NCBI GenBank assembly: GCA_947044405.1
Contig: CAMRHE010000206.1
Span: forward strand, 2,418,001 to 2,482,000
Length of the DNA: 64,000 nt
From: Leptodactylus fallax
Lineage: Eukaryota; Chordata; Amphibia; Anura; Leptodactylidae
Direction of reading: 5' to 3'
Each line of letters opens with the position of its first letter. The first letter of the stretch is position 1. The notes beneath the pieces were generated by a model, which did not search any database, was not told the DNA's origin, and saw only the letters and a program-made list of their open reading frames with translations. Made by a program: the position numbers and the translations under genes. Of this stretch, positions 37,661 to 50,788 are shown piece by piece.

Positions 37661-38689
37661 TTATGCCAATAAGGGAAATGTAATAACTTGATTTATGATA
37701 CAGTAGGTGCTGCTTATTTTCAGGGGCAAACAAAAATCAGATACAACCTGTCTCGATCTGTTTCCTCCAAATATATGTAATCTGTGTGGCCATCCAAGGG
37801 GTATTCCAGTAATATGACATTATCACCTAACAGGATAGGCGATAACTACTGAAAAATAACTGAGCACTGTACTCAACCTCTCGTAGACAGTCCCAAGATG
37901 ATGGCGATGGAGGCTTCATACTAACATTGAGGAGACAGGCCCATGAGGGAGAACAGTGGTCACCCTAGCTCTGTGCCTAGATGTCATCTTAGCCATCCGA
38001 TGCAACTATATATAATAAACTGGGTAGTTCTGGGTTTTTATATCTTAGAATAGACTATGTGAGATGTTGTATGCTGCCTAACTGTATGTAGTCCTGTAAG
38101 TGTACTGTGCTGTGCACCACTCTGGCAGGGGTTGGGGGCTAGGGGCCCACCTGGATCAGAGGCTCAGCAGGGGATTCAGCTCCTCTCCTGTGGATCAGTC
38201 CGAGCTTGGTCGCCATGATAGAGCACAGCCTTATTAAGATTTTCCTCCAAAAGGAGAGCAGGGGGACATGTTGGAAGTCTGAACATTTGGATTAGTCGTT
38301 TTATTAAGCTGTAGAGAAACCACAAGAGATTGTCGGCACCTGAGCCGCTTCAGTAATGAAGTACAAGGAGGGAAACATGAGATATTGCTCAACAGGTACA
38401 TGGGAGGTACACCCCTCCCATGCCTACAGCAAGAACCAGATTAGGGTGTACAATAATAAAATTAATCCTGATCAAAGATTAGAATTAAGATTTTTTTTTT
38501 TCACAACACAACACAATTTCATTTTAATATATTTCTGGAGCCATACCATCACATTTTGTAGATACCGACACTGATTTAATAGTGAGTCATGGCACACAGG
38601 CAAATAGAGCAACTATCTCAGGAGAAGAGGTGCATGAATACTGATATAGGACCAGGTTTGGGACTGGGTTAAAACCGTATTGATGTGTG

Positions 38690-38991
38690 AGGCCTCATTC
38701 ACATGTCTGCAGTCTGTGGACGGGTGAGGACCATGAGGTCCTGCTAATTTGAGGGTTAAGTGCTGTTTGTGGGTGATTTTCTTTTTTTTAACACTTTCCT
38801 GTACTTTTCAATGTGGGTCCATAAAAAGTGTGCAGCACATGTTTGCTGTCCATGATATTCATAGACCCACTGACTTAAATGGGGCTCTGTGGTCCGCAAA
38901 ATGGACCAAAATAGAGCATGTCTGTATCCGCCCATTAAAATAAATGCAGTCATGCAGTCCGTGATAATTGTAGACATGTGAATAAGGCCTT
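38690..38991. mobile_element. MITE with AGGCCTCATTCACA termini
   Basis: The left end AGGCCTCATTCACATGTCTG is inverted at the right as GACATGTGAATAAGGCCTTA. Confidence 0.7.
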
Positions 38992-40374
38992 AATGTCAAA
39001 AGGGTTGTGAGTATAGTCTCTATAGGCATTATTGATATGGCAGTGCAATGTGCACAGAGCCCTACAGAGACAGAGTGTCATAGGGCCTAGTACTATGGAG
39101 CCATAGGCACGCCATGTATTGCCATATGTTGCACCTTAGCAGTAAATGCACATGATATGTATCAGGATTTGCGTAAGGGAAATCGGCAGAGTAATACATC
39201 ACCAGCCATGTAGATAAGATTTTGAAACTCTCATCTACACATTGAGAATTTTCTGAATGGAACTGACCTTTGGTATGGATGTTGAACACTCTGGTATATC
39301 AGATTTCACACTTTGGAATGCATAGGGGAAAATGTGCAGCAAATCCTTAACAAAATCCATAATAAAATGTGCAGGTAACAAGAATTTTTTCCGCAGAATG
39401 ACAGTGAAATCTGTATGTATTATTCAGAAAATATGCATCAAATTCATACCTGTGTGCATGTACAGTGGCCTAATACAGAAATATTCTTCCCTATAGGCAA
39501 AATACCTCTGTAATATGGCATCTGGAGGATGTCGCTACTTTTTTAGGCAACGGATTCTGATGAAGCTAGAAAAATTTTTATTCTTCCATATGAAATTTGA
39601 GAATATACAGAAACTTAGTATTGTATAAGACAAATTCTATCGATATCCATTCAACAATATGTGGCAATAGTATGTGTGGCATTTTAGGTGTGAATGGCAT
39701 AACATTTATCGGTGTCCTCTTATGCCATTTGCTTACAACACATTGATAAACCTTCCCCAATGTTCAGATCATTTACAGCATTGAAAATCAACCCAAGGAA
39801 AATGTTTCATGAGACATGTAAGGCCACACAAATGCCATGTTTTGTCTTAGGCCGTAACACAATTTTCAGTTTCACAATTCAAGGGTTGTGCCTATGAAAG
39901 ATAATGTTGCCATTCCAAGGAGGCGTTCAAGTTGGCAGAAGAAGTTGTAGGACTGGCTTGACGGGTCTTGCCACATCAGATGGCACATGTACCATGTATC
40001 ATTTACAATCTATTAGGTTCAATAAACTACTAGAGTTGTAAAGTCAGGGAAAACAATTTCACAATTCCGAGGCTGCCCAGTGAATTTCCACCTTTCCATC
40101 TTGTCACATAGACCTCCATGGTGATATCTCTATATGCAATAATGAGTCTTCTTATGCCCCGCATATTGCCCACAAATATGAATGTTACACATAGAGAGCA
40201 GAGACATGTGTAGCATAGAGACCTCTGTTCTCCACCTAGACCTACTTGGCACATACCCAATGCTTCTACTGATCGGCAGTCAATATTACAGTGAGGTAGG
40301 CCGCACCAATATGAACCATTGGTATGCACTTCTACTAGCCTGATATGACATGAACTCACCATGGTCTTATCTTA

Positions 40375-40818
40375 AAGAGAACCTGTCATCTCAATGTACC
40401 CCCATGCCACCATCAGTATCTCACTGTGCTTCAGCACATCTCAAATGCTGCCCAACAGTGTTCAAAAAAGGAACTTTAATTCTATATTCAGGTTTGGCGT
40501 TTCAAGTTAAGGGAGTGGAGAGCTAAAGAAACATGTCAAGCTCTCCACACCGCCAACATAGCCCCTATGCTGTGACTGACTAACCTCAGTCTTGTTATGT
40601 CACAGCATAGGGGCCATAACAGGATAGGCACAGTGTTGGGACGTGTTCTGTTATCACCTCCTTGAGTTCAAATGTCTATTGTAATTTAAGTATGGAATAA
40701 AAGTTTATTTTTGGAGGATGGAGGACATGCCCTGGCATTATTAGGATACTACTAGACAAGACATAAGAAACTAAAAGTGGTTTGGGTAAGGGGGTCAAAT
40801 TGAGCTGACAGGTTCCCA
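40375..40818. mobile_element. MITE with GAACCTGTCA termini
   Basis: Ends AGAGAACCTGTCATCTC and GAGCTGACAGGTTCCC. An inner hairpin pairs ATAGCCCCTATGCTGTGAC with GTCACAGCATAGGGGC. Confidence 0.75.
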
Positions 40819-41311
40819 TTATTTTAGGCGAGACCTGTCGACCATCTAATCTGTATGGGGCCATCCTAACTTGCCCCACCAGCAACTTTCTCTCTGTCCT
40901 AATTCAGAATTGAGCAACCAGGAGATAAAGCTAAGGAAAAAATACAAAAATACAGAGAGTTGACCCCAACATTACAAATCACTCTCTTCTTCATAGTTTA
41001 CGTCATTGCAGCCAACTTAATCCTATCCAATTCCTGGCATATAATGATAATACAGTAATTCTGCTCCTTTGTCCTTATATGTTCTAAGTGGATACAAAGT
41101 GTGCCCAGAACTCAGGCAAATACATGATCTGATATTGTTTAAGCTAAGCTCTTGTGTAGGATTTATGTAAATCCTGTCTTCAATTTTATTATAGAAATGT
41201 CATTTAATTCTGAGATTGTATAGAAAGCTTTATCCTGACGTCCCTCAGAGAATACAACATACATAATGGCAGTAGGTTAGCAATGAAGAATATACTTTCA
41301 GGGCAGCTCTT

Positions 41312-42045
41312 AAAGGGGTTTTCCGGGCAAAAAAATATTTTTTTAAAGAAGGTCTGTTAGTGCTATTAATGTGTTAATAAGTGCACCCAAATACCTTTAG
41401 CAGTGTTTTGAGTGTTTTCTAGGTTTCTCTGGGAGCTCCTGGCATCTTCTGCATTTGTTTACATGGTGTAGCTTCCTGCTGTCTTAGTTCATGTAATGCA
41501 TCATGGTTGTTGGTGGCTGACTCACACTATCTCCCTCTCACACACACCCCTCCCTGTCTCCCTAGCTATCCCACCCACTACTAGCCCCTTCCAACTAACT
41601 CAGCCCACCCCCCACCCCCCATCATACTTACCTGTCTTCCTTCCAGATTTCCTTCTGAGGGGACGGCTCCTCCTCTTCTTTGACTCTGCCGGTGCGTGCG
41701 CAATAGTCTCGGCACTGCGCTGCAGCCAACAATGCATCTCTACTGCACAGGCGTGGGAGGCTCCTCCGACCTGCACACTCGCCGGCAGACATCAAAGACG
41801 AGGAGGAGCGGTCCCCACAGAAGGAAGTCTGGAAGGAAGATAGGTAAGTATGATGGGGTGGGGGGTGGGTAGTATTGATGATGTTCCGTTTCCAGAAATG
41901 GCGAAACAGAACATCGTCGAAAACGGAAAATGTGCCTGGGGCGGTCACTTGATCACCCCAGGGATATGGGTGAATATACATTTTTGCTAAAGTATGTAAT
42001 TTAGAAAGTAGGTGGGGGGAGGGTGTTTAGATTTAGATTGTCAGG
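41312..42045. mobile_element. Interspersed repeat, copy 2, with internal palindrome
   Basis: Same family as 9227-9729 in opposite orientation (AAAGGGGTTTTCC end, GGTTTCTCTGGGAGCTCCTG). It is longer because of a central foldback at 41635-41850 whose arms read TTCCAGATTTCCTTCTG and CAGAAGGAAGTCTGGAA. Confidence 0.65.
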
Positions 42046-43959
42046 GTTCTAGTATTTTTAATGGCTAGAATTATGTAGACTGTAGTGCTCATCCCCAAAA
42101 ATGTCAAAATCCCAACAAAAAGCAGAAAGAATTTATTAAAAGTTACATAGTTTGAAAAGCTAGGAAAAACACATAAATTCTTCTAGTTTAGCCTATTATT
42201 CTATAGTGTTGATCCAGAAGAAGCTAAAAACCCCCATGAGTCAAAAGTCTAAATGATGTGTAGAACTTACATGTACATGCTCCGATGTCTACTGTAGATT
42301 TTGATATTGCATACTTGTTATGGTGCTGATCCGGTACAGGCGCCTGCTGTTCTTTTGGTTAACTCTCAGAATGTCTAGGGGTTTTTACAAAACAAGTTAT
42401 CCCCTATCCATAGATCAGTGGGGGTCCGACCGCTCAGACCTCTACTGATCAGGAGCACAGAGGATAATTTCAATAGGAATGTTGGACATAGCTGTCTGAC
42501 CAACAACTCATTCAGAATAGGGAACAAAAGTCCAGTTCTCTTGATCAGTGGGGGCCTGAGCAGTCGATTCCCACTGATCTGTAAGTTCCCACTGTTTTGT
42601 AGGAAAACCCCTTTAATGTGCAGAGTTCTGGTGAGAAGCAGCTGCAAGGACATAGATTTTCATTGGCTGTTGGCATAATAGCAGGAATCATTCTGCTGCT
42701 GCTACTGAGCGTGTGTGACCACAGCACTGGACACATTAGGTGGACATTCTGAGAGGGATCTAAATGAATACCAGGGGGTGCTATAACAAATAATAGCATA
42801 ATCTACACACAGAAACATTACAAATATATTCCAATCAAAAAATTAAGTTTTGAGTGATCCATTAGTCTACATTGATCATTATTCGTGGGACAGCTCCTTT
42901 AAGTCTAGCCCTGGCTAGTGTGAACTGTGACATTAGTGTGAACTGAATCTTATCAGAATCTCTCCTAGGTTAAAGTGATTTGGGTCAGATGTGTATTCCT
43001 CGATACATTAGAGGTGGCTCTTTGCTTTAACCATAAATTCTCTCCATTCTTACATACAGTACATTCAGATAATAAATCGCTGTATGCTCTTGCTTGTATT
43101 GTTTTTCGGTAGACATATGGAGCGGTGAACCCTTTAAGGTGTTGCTGACCTATATTTATGACACTACCAGCCCTGATGTCACAGTCTCAGCCCTCCCCAC
43201 ATGCATGTGTATTATATCCTTCACCCCAGATGATGTGCTCCAACCACAGAGCAGATTACCTCCGAGAGGATGTATATTTATATCCTCCCCGAGGGATCTG
43301 AGGTGTCAGAGTGAGACAATTTATGGAAGATATATGGCCGACCTACTCTGTTTTGCCTCCCGGCTTTGGTGACATTACACATCTCTACATCTATATCAAA
43401 ATTTATGGTCAACACCTAATTCTACTCTCTTTATATGGCATGTTGGACACTAAGTTATGCATTGCCTATGAATCATGGTAATCTATCCTGTGGAGAGGCG
43501 TGTATTACATGAAGGCTCCTTGTAGTACAGATGTGACATTGTCAGTCCTTGGACTAAGCAAACACCCTCTAATGATGAGACGGGTCCTAATAGTATTTAC
43601 TATGCACGTAATTTCTACACGTGTTACCATTTTACCGCCGGCCTCCTAATCGCTTTAACCTATTCTTAGTCAATTTCATTTTCGCACATATCGACTTTCC
43701 TGTGGAAAATGAGGATGCTCTTGGGTACCGGCAGCTGCGGAGAGAGTCAGTTTCCATAGCAACTATTTCTGCTAACACAACAGTCTAGACTGTAAATGGG
43801 GGAGTTCGGTGGAAAAACACCATCCACAATGTATGTAATAACTGGCTGGTAAACAGTTAATTTGGTTTATTACTTCAATGACTGATGGGGGTAGATCAGG
43901 GAGGGATCTAATTTGGTCTCCCTATTTGTTCCCTTAGGAGTATAAGAATAAAGCTTAAC
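42046..43959 (+). other. Putative SLC25A22 intron 1, third part
   Basis: A GATCAGTGGGGGTCCGACCG repeat fragment at about 42380-42615. The 92-codon open frame at 43094-43372 has no recognisable domain or convincing splice sites and is not called a gene. Confidence 0.55.
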
Positions 43960-44783
43960 TCCTTAAGAACTGGACCAATTTTCAATTTTGAGTTTCTATT
44001 TTTTTATTTTCCATTGACATTACAGTAATGGGGCTTGTTTTCTGCAGGTCAAGTTGTATTTTCTAACTGCAATATGGAATTCTTACTTATAATGTATTGC
44101 AAAGTGGTATAAAAAAATTGTGGGGAAAAATGTGAAAGCTTATTTTTTGTGTTAATTTTTTTTTTGGCATTTTTAGATGTGGCAATACAAATTATGTGTA
44201 TTTTTTATTGTTTATTTTTATTTGTAAAATTGGGAAGGAGATGGTTTACATTTTTTATACATTGGTAAAAATTAAACTTTCTTTTACAACTCTTTTTAGA
44301 AATTGAGTATCATTTGATCACTTATACAATATAATGCACAACTTCTGTATTGCGGTATATTGTGATTTTACAGCTGTTCTATTACACCATGCCTGGGAAC
44401 CTTCATAGACTTCGAGGTGCTATTACAACTGATTGATGCCCCATTGCAACATAACAAGAGTGATGGAGGCCCCAAACAGAATATTGAAATTAATGGAGGA
44501 TATTTACGACGACTGGCATATTCAGCAGAGTAGCCACCTCATTGAGGAGGCGCACACCTCTTCATAAATGCGGCATCTCCTCCGACAGGCTGTGCTCCTA
44601 TGATCAAATCTATGCCAGCTTGTAGATTTCCTCCTAGATACCTTGCAGATTTCAGAAAATTATATTAAATGTAGCGTAACTCCCATGCCCCTTTTATTAG
44701 CGATAATAAAAAGTCGCTAAGCTGAGGTTGGCGACTTTTTGCACCAGATATCTGGCGTATATTTAACAATAAATCTCTCCTAA
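43960..44783. repeat. Two old repeat fragments
   Basis: About 43960-44450 opens with TTAACTCCTTAAGAACTGG, a typical terminus of the element type at 8470-9226. About 44492-44783 matches the TTTACGAC..AATAAATCTCTCC type seen at 2075. Confidence 0.4.
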
Positions 44784-47039
44784 TGGGAGCAGAGCTGCAG
44801 TATCGGCATCCAGCCACTATACAGGGCATGGAACCAACTGTATAGTGCACAGACCGGAGGCAACTCCGAACAGCTGATCCATGTATGGGCCAACTGTCAG
44901 CCCCCCCATGATCAGATATTTATGACTTATTGTAAGAATAGGCCATTAATGAAAAACGTAAGAACGACCCCTTTAAGTGATTAATCTGCAGTAGTGCCAA
45001 TTGTGCCTGTTAGTGGAGGGCGCCAACTGTATATATCATAAATAAACTAGCTCAGGACAAACTAAATAGTTGTGCTGAGTTTCCAGGAGAATTTTAGTTT
45101 TATAATGTTATCTGTAAAGTTTGGCTTTTGGTACATGAGCTTAGTATTATCAATGAGAAGGATATGTTTGGGATGAGGATATATGCCTACTGAACACCAT
45201 GTATAGCTTACCTAGATGACTATGTCCAGAGAGGGAATAAAGGCTCCATTCAGGTATACCGAAATGGAATGTTATTTCTATGATGTGAGTGGAGTAAGTG
45301 ACCGCCCAGTTCCTCCGATTCCCAACCCCTTCTTCTTTTCTGTAAAATGGCCACCAGTGTCTAAGCCTCCTCTAGGCACACTGTGCTTCGGTAGTCTTCC
45401 TCCTTCTTTAGGATCGACCAGCTATTTACTACTCTGTAAATAGAGTAGTCTGAGACATTCCCTCTGCTCTAGGACAGACCTGCCGAAATCAGAGGGAAGT
45501 GTCTCAGACTACCAAAGCACATTATATAAAAAGTAGTCTGAGAAGCTGGTGGTCATTTTACAGAAATGAAGAGAAGATTAGAATTCAGGGAAACTATACC
45601 AGAAAGATTATTAAGGAGGACATTAGGTATATTTACTGTGGATTACACATTTATTGAGATTTTTGTATTGTGAACCAGAGGGTCGCTTAAAAGGAATTTC
45701 ACTGCATATACTTGCCATTCTAGCACCTACCCTGTAATACACACATCTCCTTCAATGGGCGTTCCAGGATACATCCTGTTTGCACAGACACTGCAGAAAG
45801 CAGCCAAACACACTCCGTAACTGGGATGACAGGCCTAAATATAATAAATATATATATAGCTTCATAGATTTTTTACATAAGTAAAACAAAACATGCATTG
45901 TATCTTTCATATTGTGTAATATACCGCTATACTGCAGTATATTATACACATGGAAAATAAGAATAAAGTGCAAGTTTGTGTTAAATAAACATAACTGACA
46001 AAGCCTAACTGTATAAAGCCCCATCCAGCATTATACACACACGTCATCTTACAGAAGCGGTGATTTTTCCATACAGCTTGTCCCATAAATCAGACTGTGA
46101 ATTTAGTATGTTTTCTTTTTCAGTGGTATTGATAGGGTTAACTCCGAAGGAAGTGACAATACTTCTCTACACAGCTTTAATCAATGTTTCTCCTTGACCA
46201 CATACCCCGCCCATTTAGGGGTGTTATCAGCCAATCAGAAAACTTCCTAACATATCCTCCCCGCTCCCTCGGATGGGGCCAATAAGGTTACAGTCTGTTA
46301 TGGGCCACATTGTTCTGAAAGTGCAGGCACAGCATCCTTCTGTGTGAATGCAGCATGAAAGGAAATGTGTAACGTTACCCCGACTGCTGGATGCGGCCAC
46401 ACAAATACAACAGATACTTTTGTTGTATTGAAATATGAAGCTCGGTGTGCACCATGTAGCGGCACATAATCACTATTATACGTGTTCATGTCGCTGCCAA
46501 CATAGCTCTAATGGCCAAACCAAGATAAAATACAGCTTCTAAGCTCCCAAGATACGGGAATGTGAGCAGTAAATTGGAAAACAGAAGACACATCCAAGTT
46601 CTACTGGCCTAGCACACACACAAAAAAAAAATAACAAAAAGGCTGAAGGAAGACAGGAATAATAGATTTCTGGCAGGGCTGAAGAAAAGATGGATAAGTA
46701 ACAGAGACAGAACTGCTGCAGAACCTCAAAAATGGGTCTGAGTGAAGGGGCTAAACCTGATGTAAGTGTATCCACAAACCAGGTGTAAATGAGGCAGAGT
46801 TATTCTTTAACCTTTTATTCAACCTTGACTGGTTGCGGAGAGCCAAATTCAATAAAAAGTAAAGGCTTCCATGGGGAGCCACACAGATGGGGGTCACAAG
46901 CCACATGTGGCCCCTGAGATACTGCTCTAACCTCTTGTGATCACACATCACTGATATCTCTGTGCTCTGAAAATAATCCAGTTAGAAAGGAGATGAACAT
47001 TTTTTATATAGCCTCCAAATAAATTAACCTAGTATTCCT
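44784..47039 (+). other. Putative SLC25A22 intron 1, fourth part
   Basis: One MITE (45340-45563); otherwise no recognised content. Confidence 0.55.
45340..45563. mobile_element. Short MITE, 18-bp TIRs
   Basis: CTGTAAAATGGCCACCAG is inverted with one mismatch at 45546-45563. Inner arms GTAGTCTGAGACA and TGTCTCAGACTAC also pair. Confidence 0.8.
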
Positions 47040-48490
47040 GTATTCTGCCTCTGTCCTCCTGAATTCTACCTTTATTCTCCTGTATTCTTCCTCCACTATC
47101 CTATCCTCCTGTATTGTCCCCCTGTACTTTACCTTTATTCTCCTGTCCTGTATTCTCCCTCTATTCTCCTGTCCTCTATTCTCCTGTATTCTCCCTCTAT
47201 TCTCCTGTCCTCTATTCTCCTGTATTCTCCTGTCCTCCTGTATTCTCCCTCTATTCTCCTGTCCTCTATTCTCCTGTATTCTCCTGTCCTCCTGTATTCT
47301 CCCTCTATTCTCCTGTCCTTCTGTATTTTCCCTCTATTCTCCTGTCCTCCTGTATTCTCTCTCTATTCTCCTGTCCTCCTGTATTCTCCCTCTATTCTCC
47401 GGTCCTCTATTCTCCTGTCCTTCTGTATTTTCCCTCTATTCTCCTGTCCTCCTGTATTCCCGCTCTATTCTCCTGTCCTCCTGTATTCTCCCTATATTCT
47501 CCTGTCCTCCTGTATTCTCCCTATATTCTCCTGTCCTCCTGTATTCTCCCTATATTCTCCTGTCCTCCTGTATTCTCCCTATATTCTCCTGTCCTCTATT
47601 CTCTGGTATTCTCCTGTCCTCCTGTATTCTCCCTCTATTCTCCTGTCCTCCTGTATTCTCCCTATATTCTCCTGTCCTCCTGTATTCTCCCTCTATTCTC
47701 CTGTCCTCCTGTATTCTCCCTATATTCTCCTGTCCTCCTGTATTCTCCCTCTATTCTCCTGTCCTCCTGTATTCTCCCTCTATTCTCCTGTCTTCCTGTA
47801 TTCTCCCTATATTCTCCTGTCCTCCTGTATTCTCCCTATATTCTCCTGTCCTCCTGTATTCTCCCTCTATTCTCCTGTCCTTCTGTATTTTCCCTCTATT
47901 CTCCTGTCCTGTATTCTCCTGTCCTCCTGTATTCTCTCTCTATTCTCCTGTCCTCTATTCTCCTGTCCTCCTGTATTCTCCCTCTATTCTCCTGTCCTTC
48001 TGTATTTTCCCTCTATTCTCCTGTCCTCCTGTATTCCCGCTCTATTCTCCTGTCCTCCTGTATTCTCCCTATATTCTCCTGTCCTCCTGTATTCTCCCTA
48101 TATTCTCCTGTCCTCCTGTATTCTCCCTATATTCTCCTGTCCTCTATTCTCTTGTATTCTCCTGTCCTCCTGTATTCTCCCTCTATTCTCCTGTCCTTCT
48201 GTATTTTGCCTCTATTCTCCTGTCCTCCTGTATTCCCGCTCTATTCTACTGTCCTCTATTCTCCTGTCCTCCTGTACTCTTCCTCTATTCTCCTGTCCTC
48301 CTGTATTCTGCCTCTATTCTATTCTCCTGAATGCTTCCTCTATTCTCCTATATTCTGCTTCTATTTTCCTGTATTCTCCCTCTATTCTCCTGTCCTCCTG
48401 TATTCTGCCTCTATTCTATTTTCCTGTATTCTTCCTGTATTCTCCAATATTCTGCCTCTATTCGCTGTCCCTCTATTCTCATGTACTTTG
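47040..48490. repeat. Pyrimidine-rich 29-bp minisatellite, ~50 units
   Basis: The unit is TGTATTCTCCCTCTATTCTC followed by CTGTCCTCC, with CTATATT and shortened variants. The + strand is almost free of purine runs. No TAA, TAG or TGA can form in any + frame of the main units, so a 459-codon open frame runs through it. This is composition, not a gene: period 29 gives a 29-residue rotating repeat with no homologue features. Confidence 0.95.
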
Positions 48491-48493
48491 TAG

Positions 48494-49225
48494 TTCTAGA
48501 AGTTTACACATGATAATTAAGTTTACATAGTAATTACTGTGAGCTGTACAGGCATCACCTGCACTTCACTGCACCGTCACCACTGTTATGGTGGCCTCTC
48601 TGCAAAGGACAATGGAGTGAACAGGCCATCACATGATCGATACGAGCCAACGTTCATTGGCTCTTGCTGGCAGGAAGATGTGAGGATATGAATAGATTGG
48701 CGCCATGTGGTGTGACCTCTTCTCATAGACTAAGGCAGTCCAGGCAGTGGGACATCTGGACAGGTGAATTGTGCTATGGATTGTCCTGGTCCCAACAATG
48801 TTGCTGATGGAGGGTCATAAAACCTGTCCCATCTATCACTGGCCATATCGGGACCACAGCACAGTGCATATAAGTGATTGCCTCGCAACCCCCTGGAGGT
48901 TTTATATGACAATCCAGGGGTTGTGTCCCACACTTAGCAAAACCTTTTATGCCTTTATATTCAGAGGCATTCAGTAAAAAAAAAAAAAAGTATTCCATGG
49001 TGTATGCATTTGATTAATATATGGAAACCTAGTGTTGGCATATGCTACTGTATGCCTGTACGGTAGCATACGTCAAAGGGAAATCTTTCTGATGAATCTT
49101 CCTAATTTATACCCATGACGAAAACTGTTAAGTGTGAATAAACCCTTACACTGCATACACTTATACTGCACCAACTTGAATTCAAATAATGGTTTGTATG
49201 TCAGGGGAGCAAACATTTTACTCTA
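48494..49225 (+). other. Stretch without gene
   Basis: No recognised feature apart from an A13 run near 48977. Confidence 0.55.
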
Positions 49226-50788
49226 CAGTCATGGCCAAAAGTTTTGAGAATGACACAAATATTCTATTTTCACATGATCTGCTGCCCTCTGGTTTTTATG
49301 TGTGTTTGTCAGATGTTTTTATCACATACAGAAATATAATTGCATTCATATTATGAGTAACAGAAGCTTATATTGACAGAATGAGTTAATGCAGCAAGTC
49401 AATATTTGCAGTGTTGACCCTTCTTCTTCAGGACCTCTGCAATTCTCCCTGGCATGCTCTCAATCAACTTCTGGACCAAATCCTGACTGATAGCAGTCCA
49501 TTCTTGCAGAATCAATGCTTTCATTTTGTCTGAATTTGTTGGTTTTTGTTTGTCCACCCGTCTCTTGATGATTGACCACAAGTTCTCAATGGGATTAAGA
49601 TCTGGGGAGTTTCCAGGCCATGGACCCAAAATCTCTATGTTTTGTTCCCTGAGCCATTTAGTTATCACCTTTGCTTTATGGCAAGGTGCTCCATCATGCT
49701 GGAAAAGGCATTGTTGAGCGCCAAACTGCTCTTGGACGGTTGGGAGAAGTTGCTCTTGGAGGACATTCTGGTACCATTCTTTATTCATGGCTGTGTTTTT
49801 AGGCAAGAATGTGAGAGAGCCAATTCCCTTGGCTGAGAAGCAACCCCACACATGAATGGTTTCAGGATGCTTTACAGTTGGCATGAGACAAGACTGGTGG
49901 TAGCGCTCACCTCTTCTTCTCCGAATAAGCTGTTTTCCAGATGTTCCAAACAATCGAAAAGGGGATACATCAGAGAAAATGACTTTACCCCAGTCCTCAG
50001 CAGTCCACTCCCTGTACCTTTTGCAGAATATCAGTCTGTCCCTGATGTTTTTTCTGGAGAGAAGTGGCTTCTTTGCTGCCCTCCTTGAGACCAGGCCTTG
50101 CTCCAAGAGTCTCCGCCTCACAGTGCGTGCAGATGCACTCACACCTGCCTGCTGCCATTCCTCAGCAAGCTCTGCACTGCTGGTAGCCCGATCCCGCAGC
50201 TGAAACACTTTTAAGAGACGGTCCTGCCGCTTGCTGGTCTTTCTTGGGCGCCCTGGAGCCTTTTTGGCACCAATGGAACCTCTCTCCTTGAAGTTCTTGA
50301 TGATGCGATAGATTGTTGACTGAGGTGCAATCTTTCTAGCTGCAATACTCTTCCCAGTTAGGCCATTTTTGTGCAGTGCAATGATGACTGCACGAGTTTC
50401 TTTAGAGATAACCATGGTTAACAGAAGAGAAACAATGATGGCAAGCACCAGGCTCCTTTTAAAGTGTCCAGTGGTGTCATTCTTACTTAATCATGACAGA
50501 TTGATCTCCAGCCCTGTCCTCATCAACACCCACACCTGTGTTAATGGAGCAATCACTGAAACGATGTTAGGTGGTCCTTTTAAGGCAGGGCTGCAATGAT
50601 GTTGAAATGTGTTTTGGGGGATAAAGTTCATTTTCTAGGCAAATATTGACTTTGCAAGTAATTGCTGTTAAGCTGATCACTCTTTATAACATTCTGGAGT
50701 ATATGCAAATTGCCATTAGAAAAACTGAAGCAGTAGACTTTGTAAAAATTAATATTTGGATCATTCTCAAAACTTTTGGCCATGACTG
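49226..50788 (-). mobile_element. Complete Tc1-like transposon, copy 2 (inverted)
   Basis: 1563 bp with the same CAGTCATGGCCAAAAG ends as 15617-17183 and TA on both sides (49224-49225, 50789-50790). Opposite orientation, about 32 kb away. Confidence 0.96.
49399..50415 (-). CDS. Tc1/mariner transposase copy 2, uninterrupted, DD35E
   Basis: 338 residues from the ATG at 50415. Differs from the copy at 15990 by four substitutions: E150V, G165R, V203F and I298M. The catalytic residues D149, D241 and E277 are all kept. The E150V change sits immediately beside D149 in a normally acidic DE pair and could lower activity (inference). It is one of two full-length sources in the window. Confidence 0.95.
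   Translation of the reverse strand: MVISKETRAVIIALHKNGLTGKSIAARKIAPQSTIYRIIKNFKERGSIGAKKAPGRPRKTSKRQDRLLKVFQLRDRATSSAELAEEWQQAGVSASARTVRRRLLEQGLVSRRAAKKPLLSRKNIRDRLIFCKRYREWTAEDWGKVIFSDVSPFRLFGTSGKQLIRRRRGERYHQSCLMPTVKHPETIHVWGCFSAKGIGSLTFLPKNTAMNKEWYQNVLQEQLLPTVQEQFGAQQCLFQHDGAPCHKAKVITKWLREQNIEILGPWPGNSPDLNPIENLWSIIKRRVDKQKPTNSDKMKALILQEWTAISQDLVQKLIESMPGRIAEVLKKKGQHCKY

Larger units (their letters stand above)
37048..41311 (+). other. Putative SLC25A22 intron 1, second part
   Basis: Contains an ATAG microsatellite (37625-37660) and two MITEs (38690-38991, 40375-40818). No gene recognised. Confidence 0.55.

Noticed and set aside
41496..41981. Open frames of 115-117 codons on both strands
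   Set aside because: They arise from the foldback core of an interspersed repeat.
43094..43372. 92-codon open frame
   Set aside because: No recognisable motif, no matching splice sites, no neighbouring exon in frame.
47114..48493. 459-codon open frame, apparent proline/serine/leucine-rich protein
   Set aside because: It lies wholly in a 29-bp pyrimidine minisatellite that lacks stops in every forward frame. The peptide is a rotating translation of the DNA repeat.
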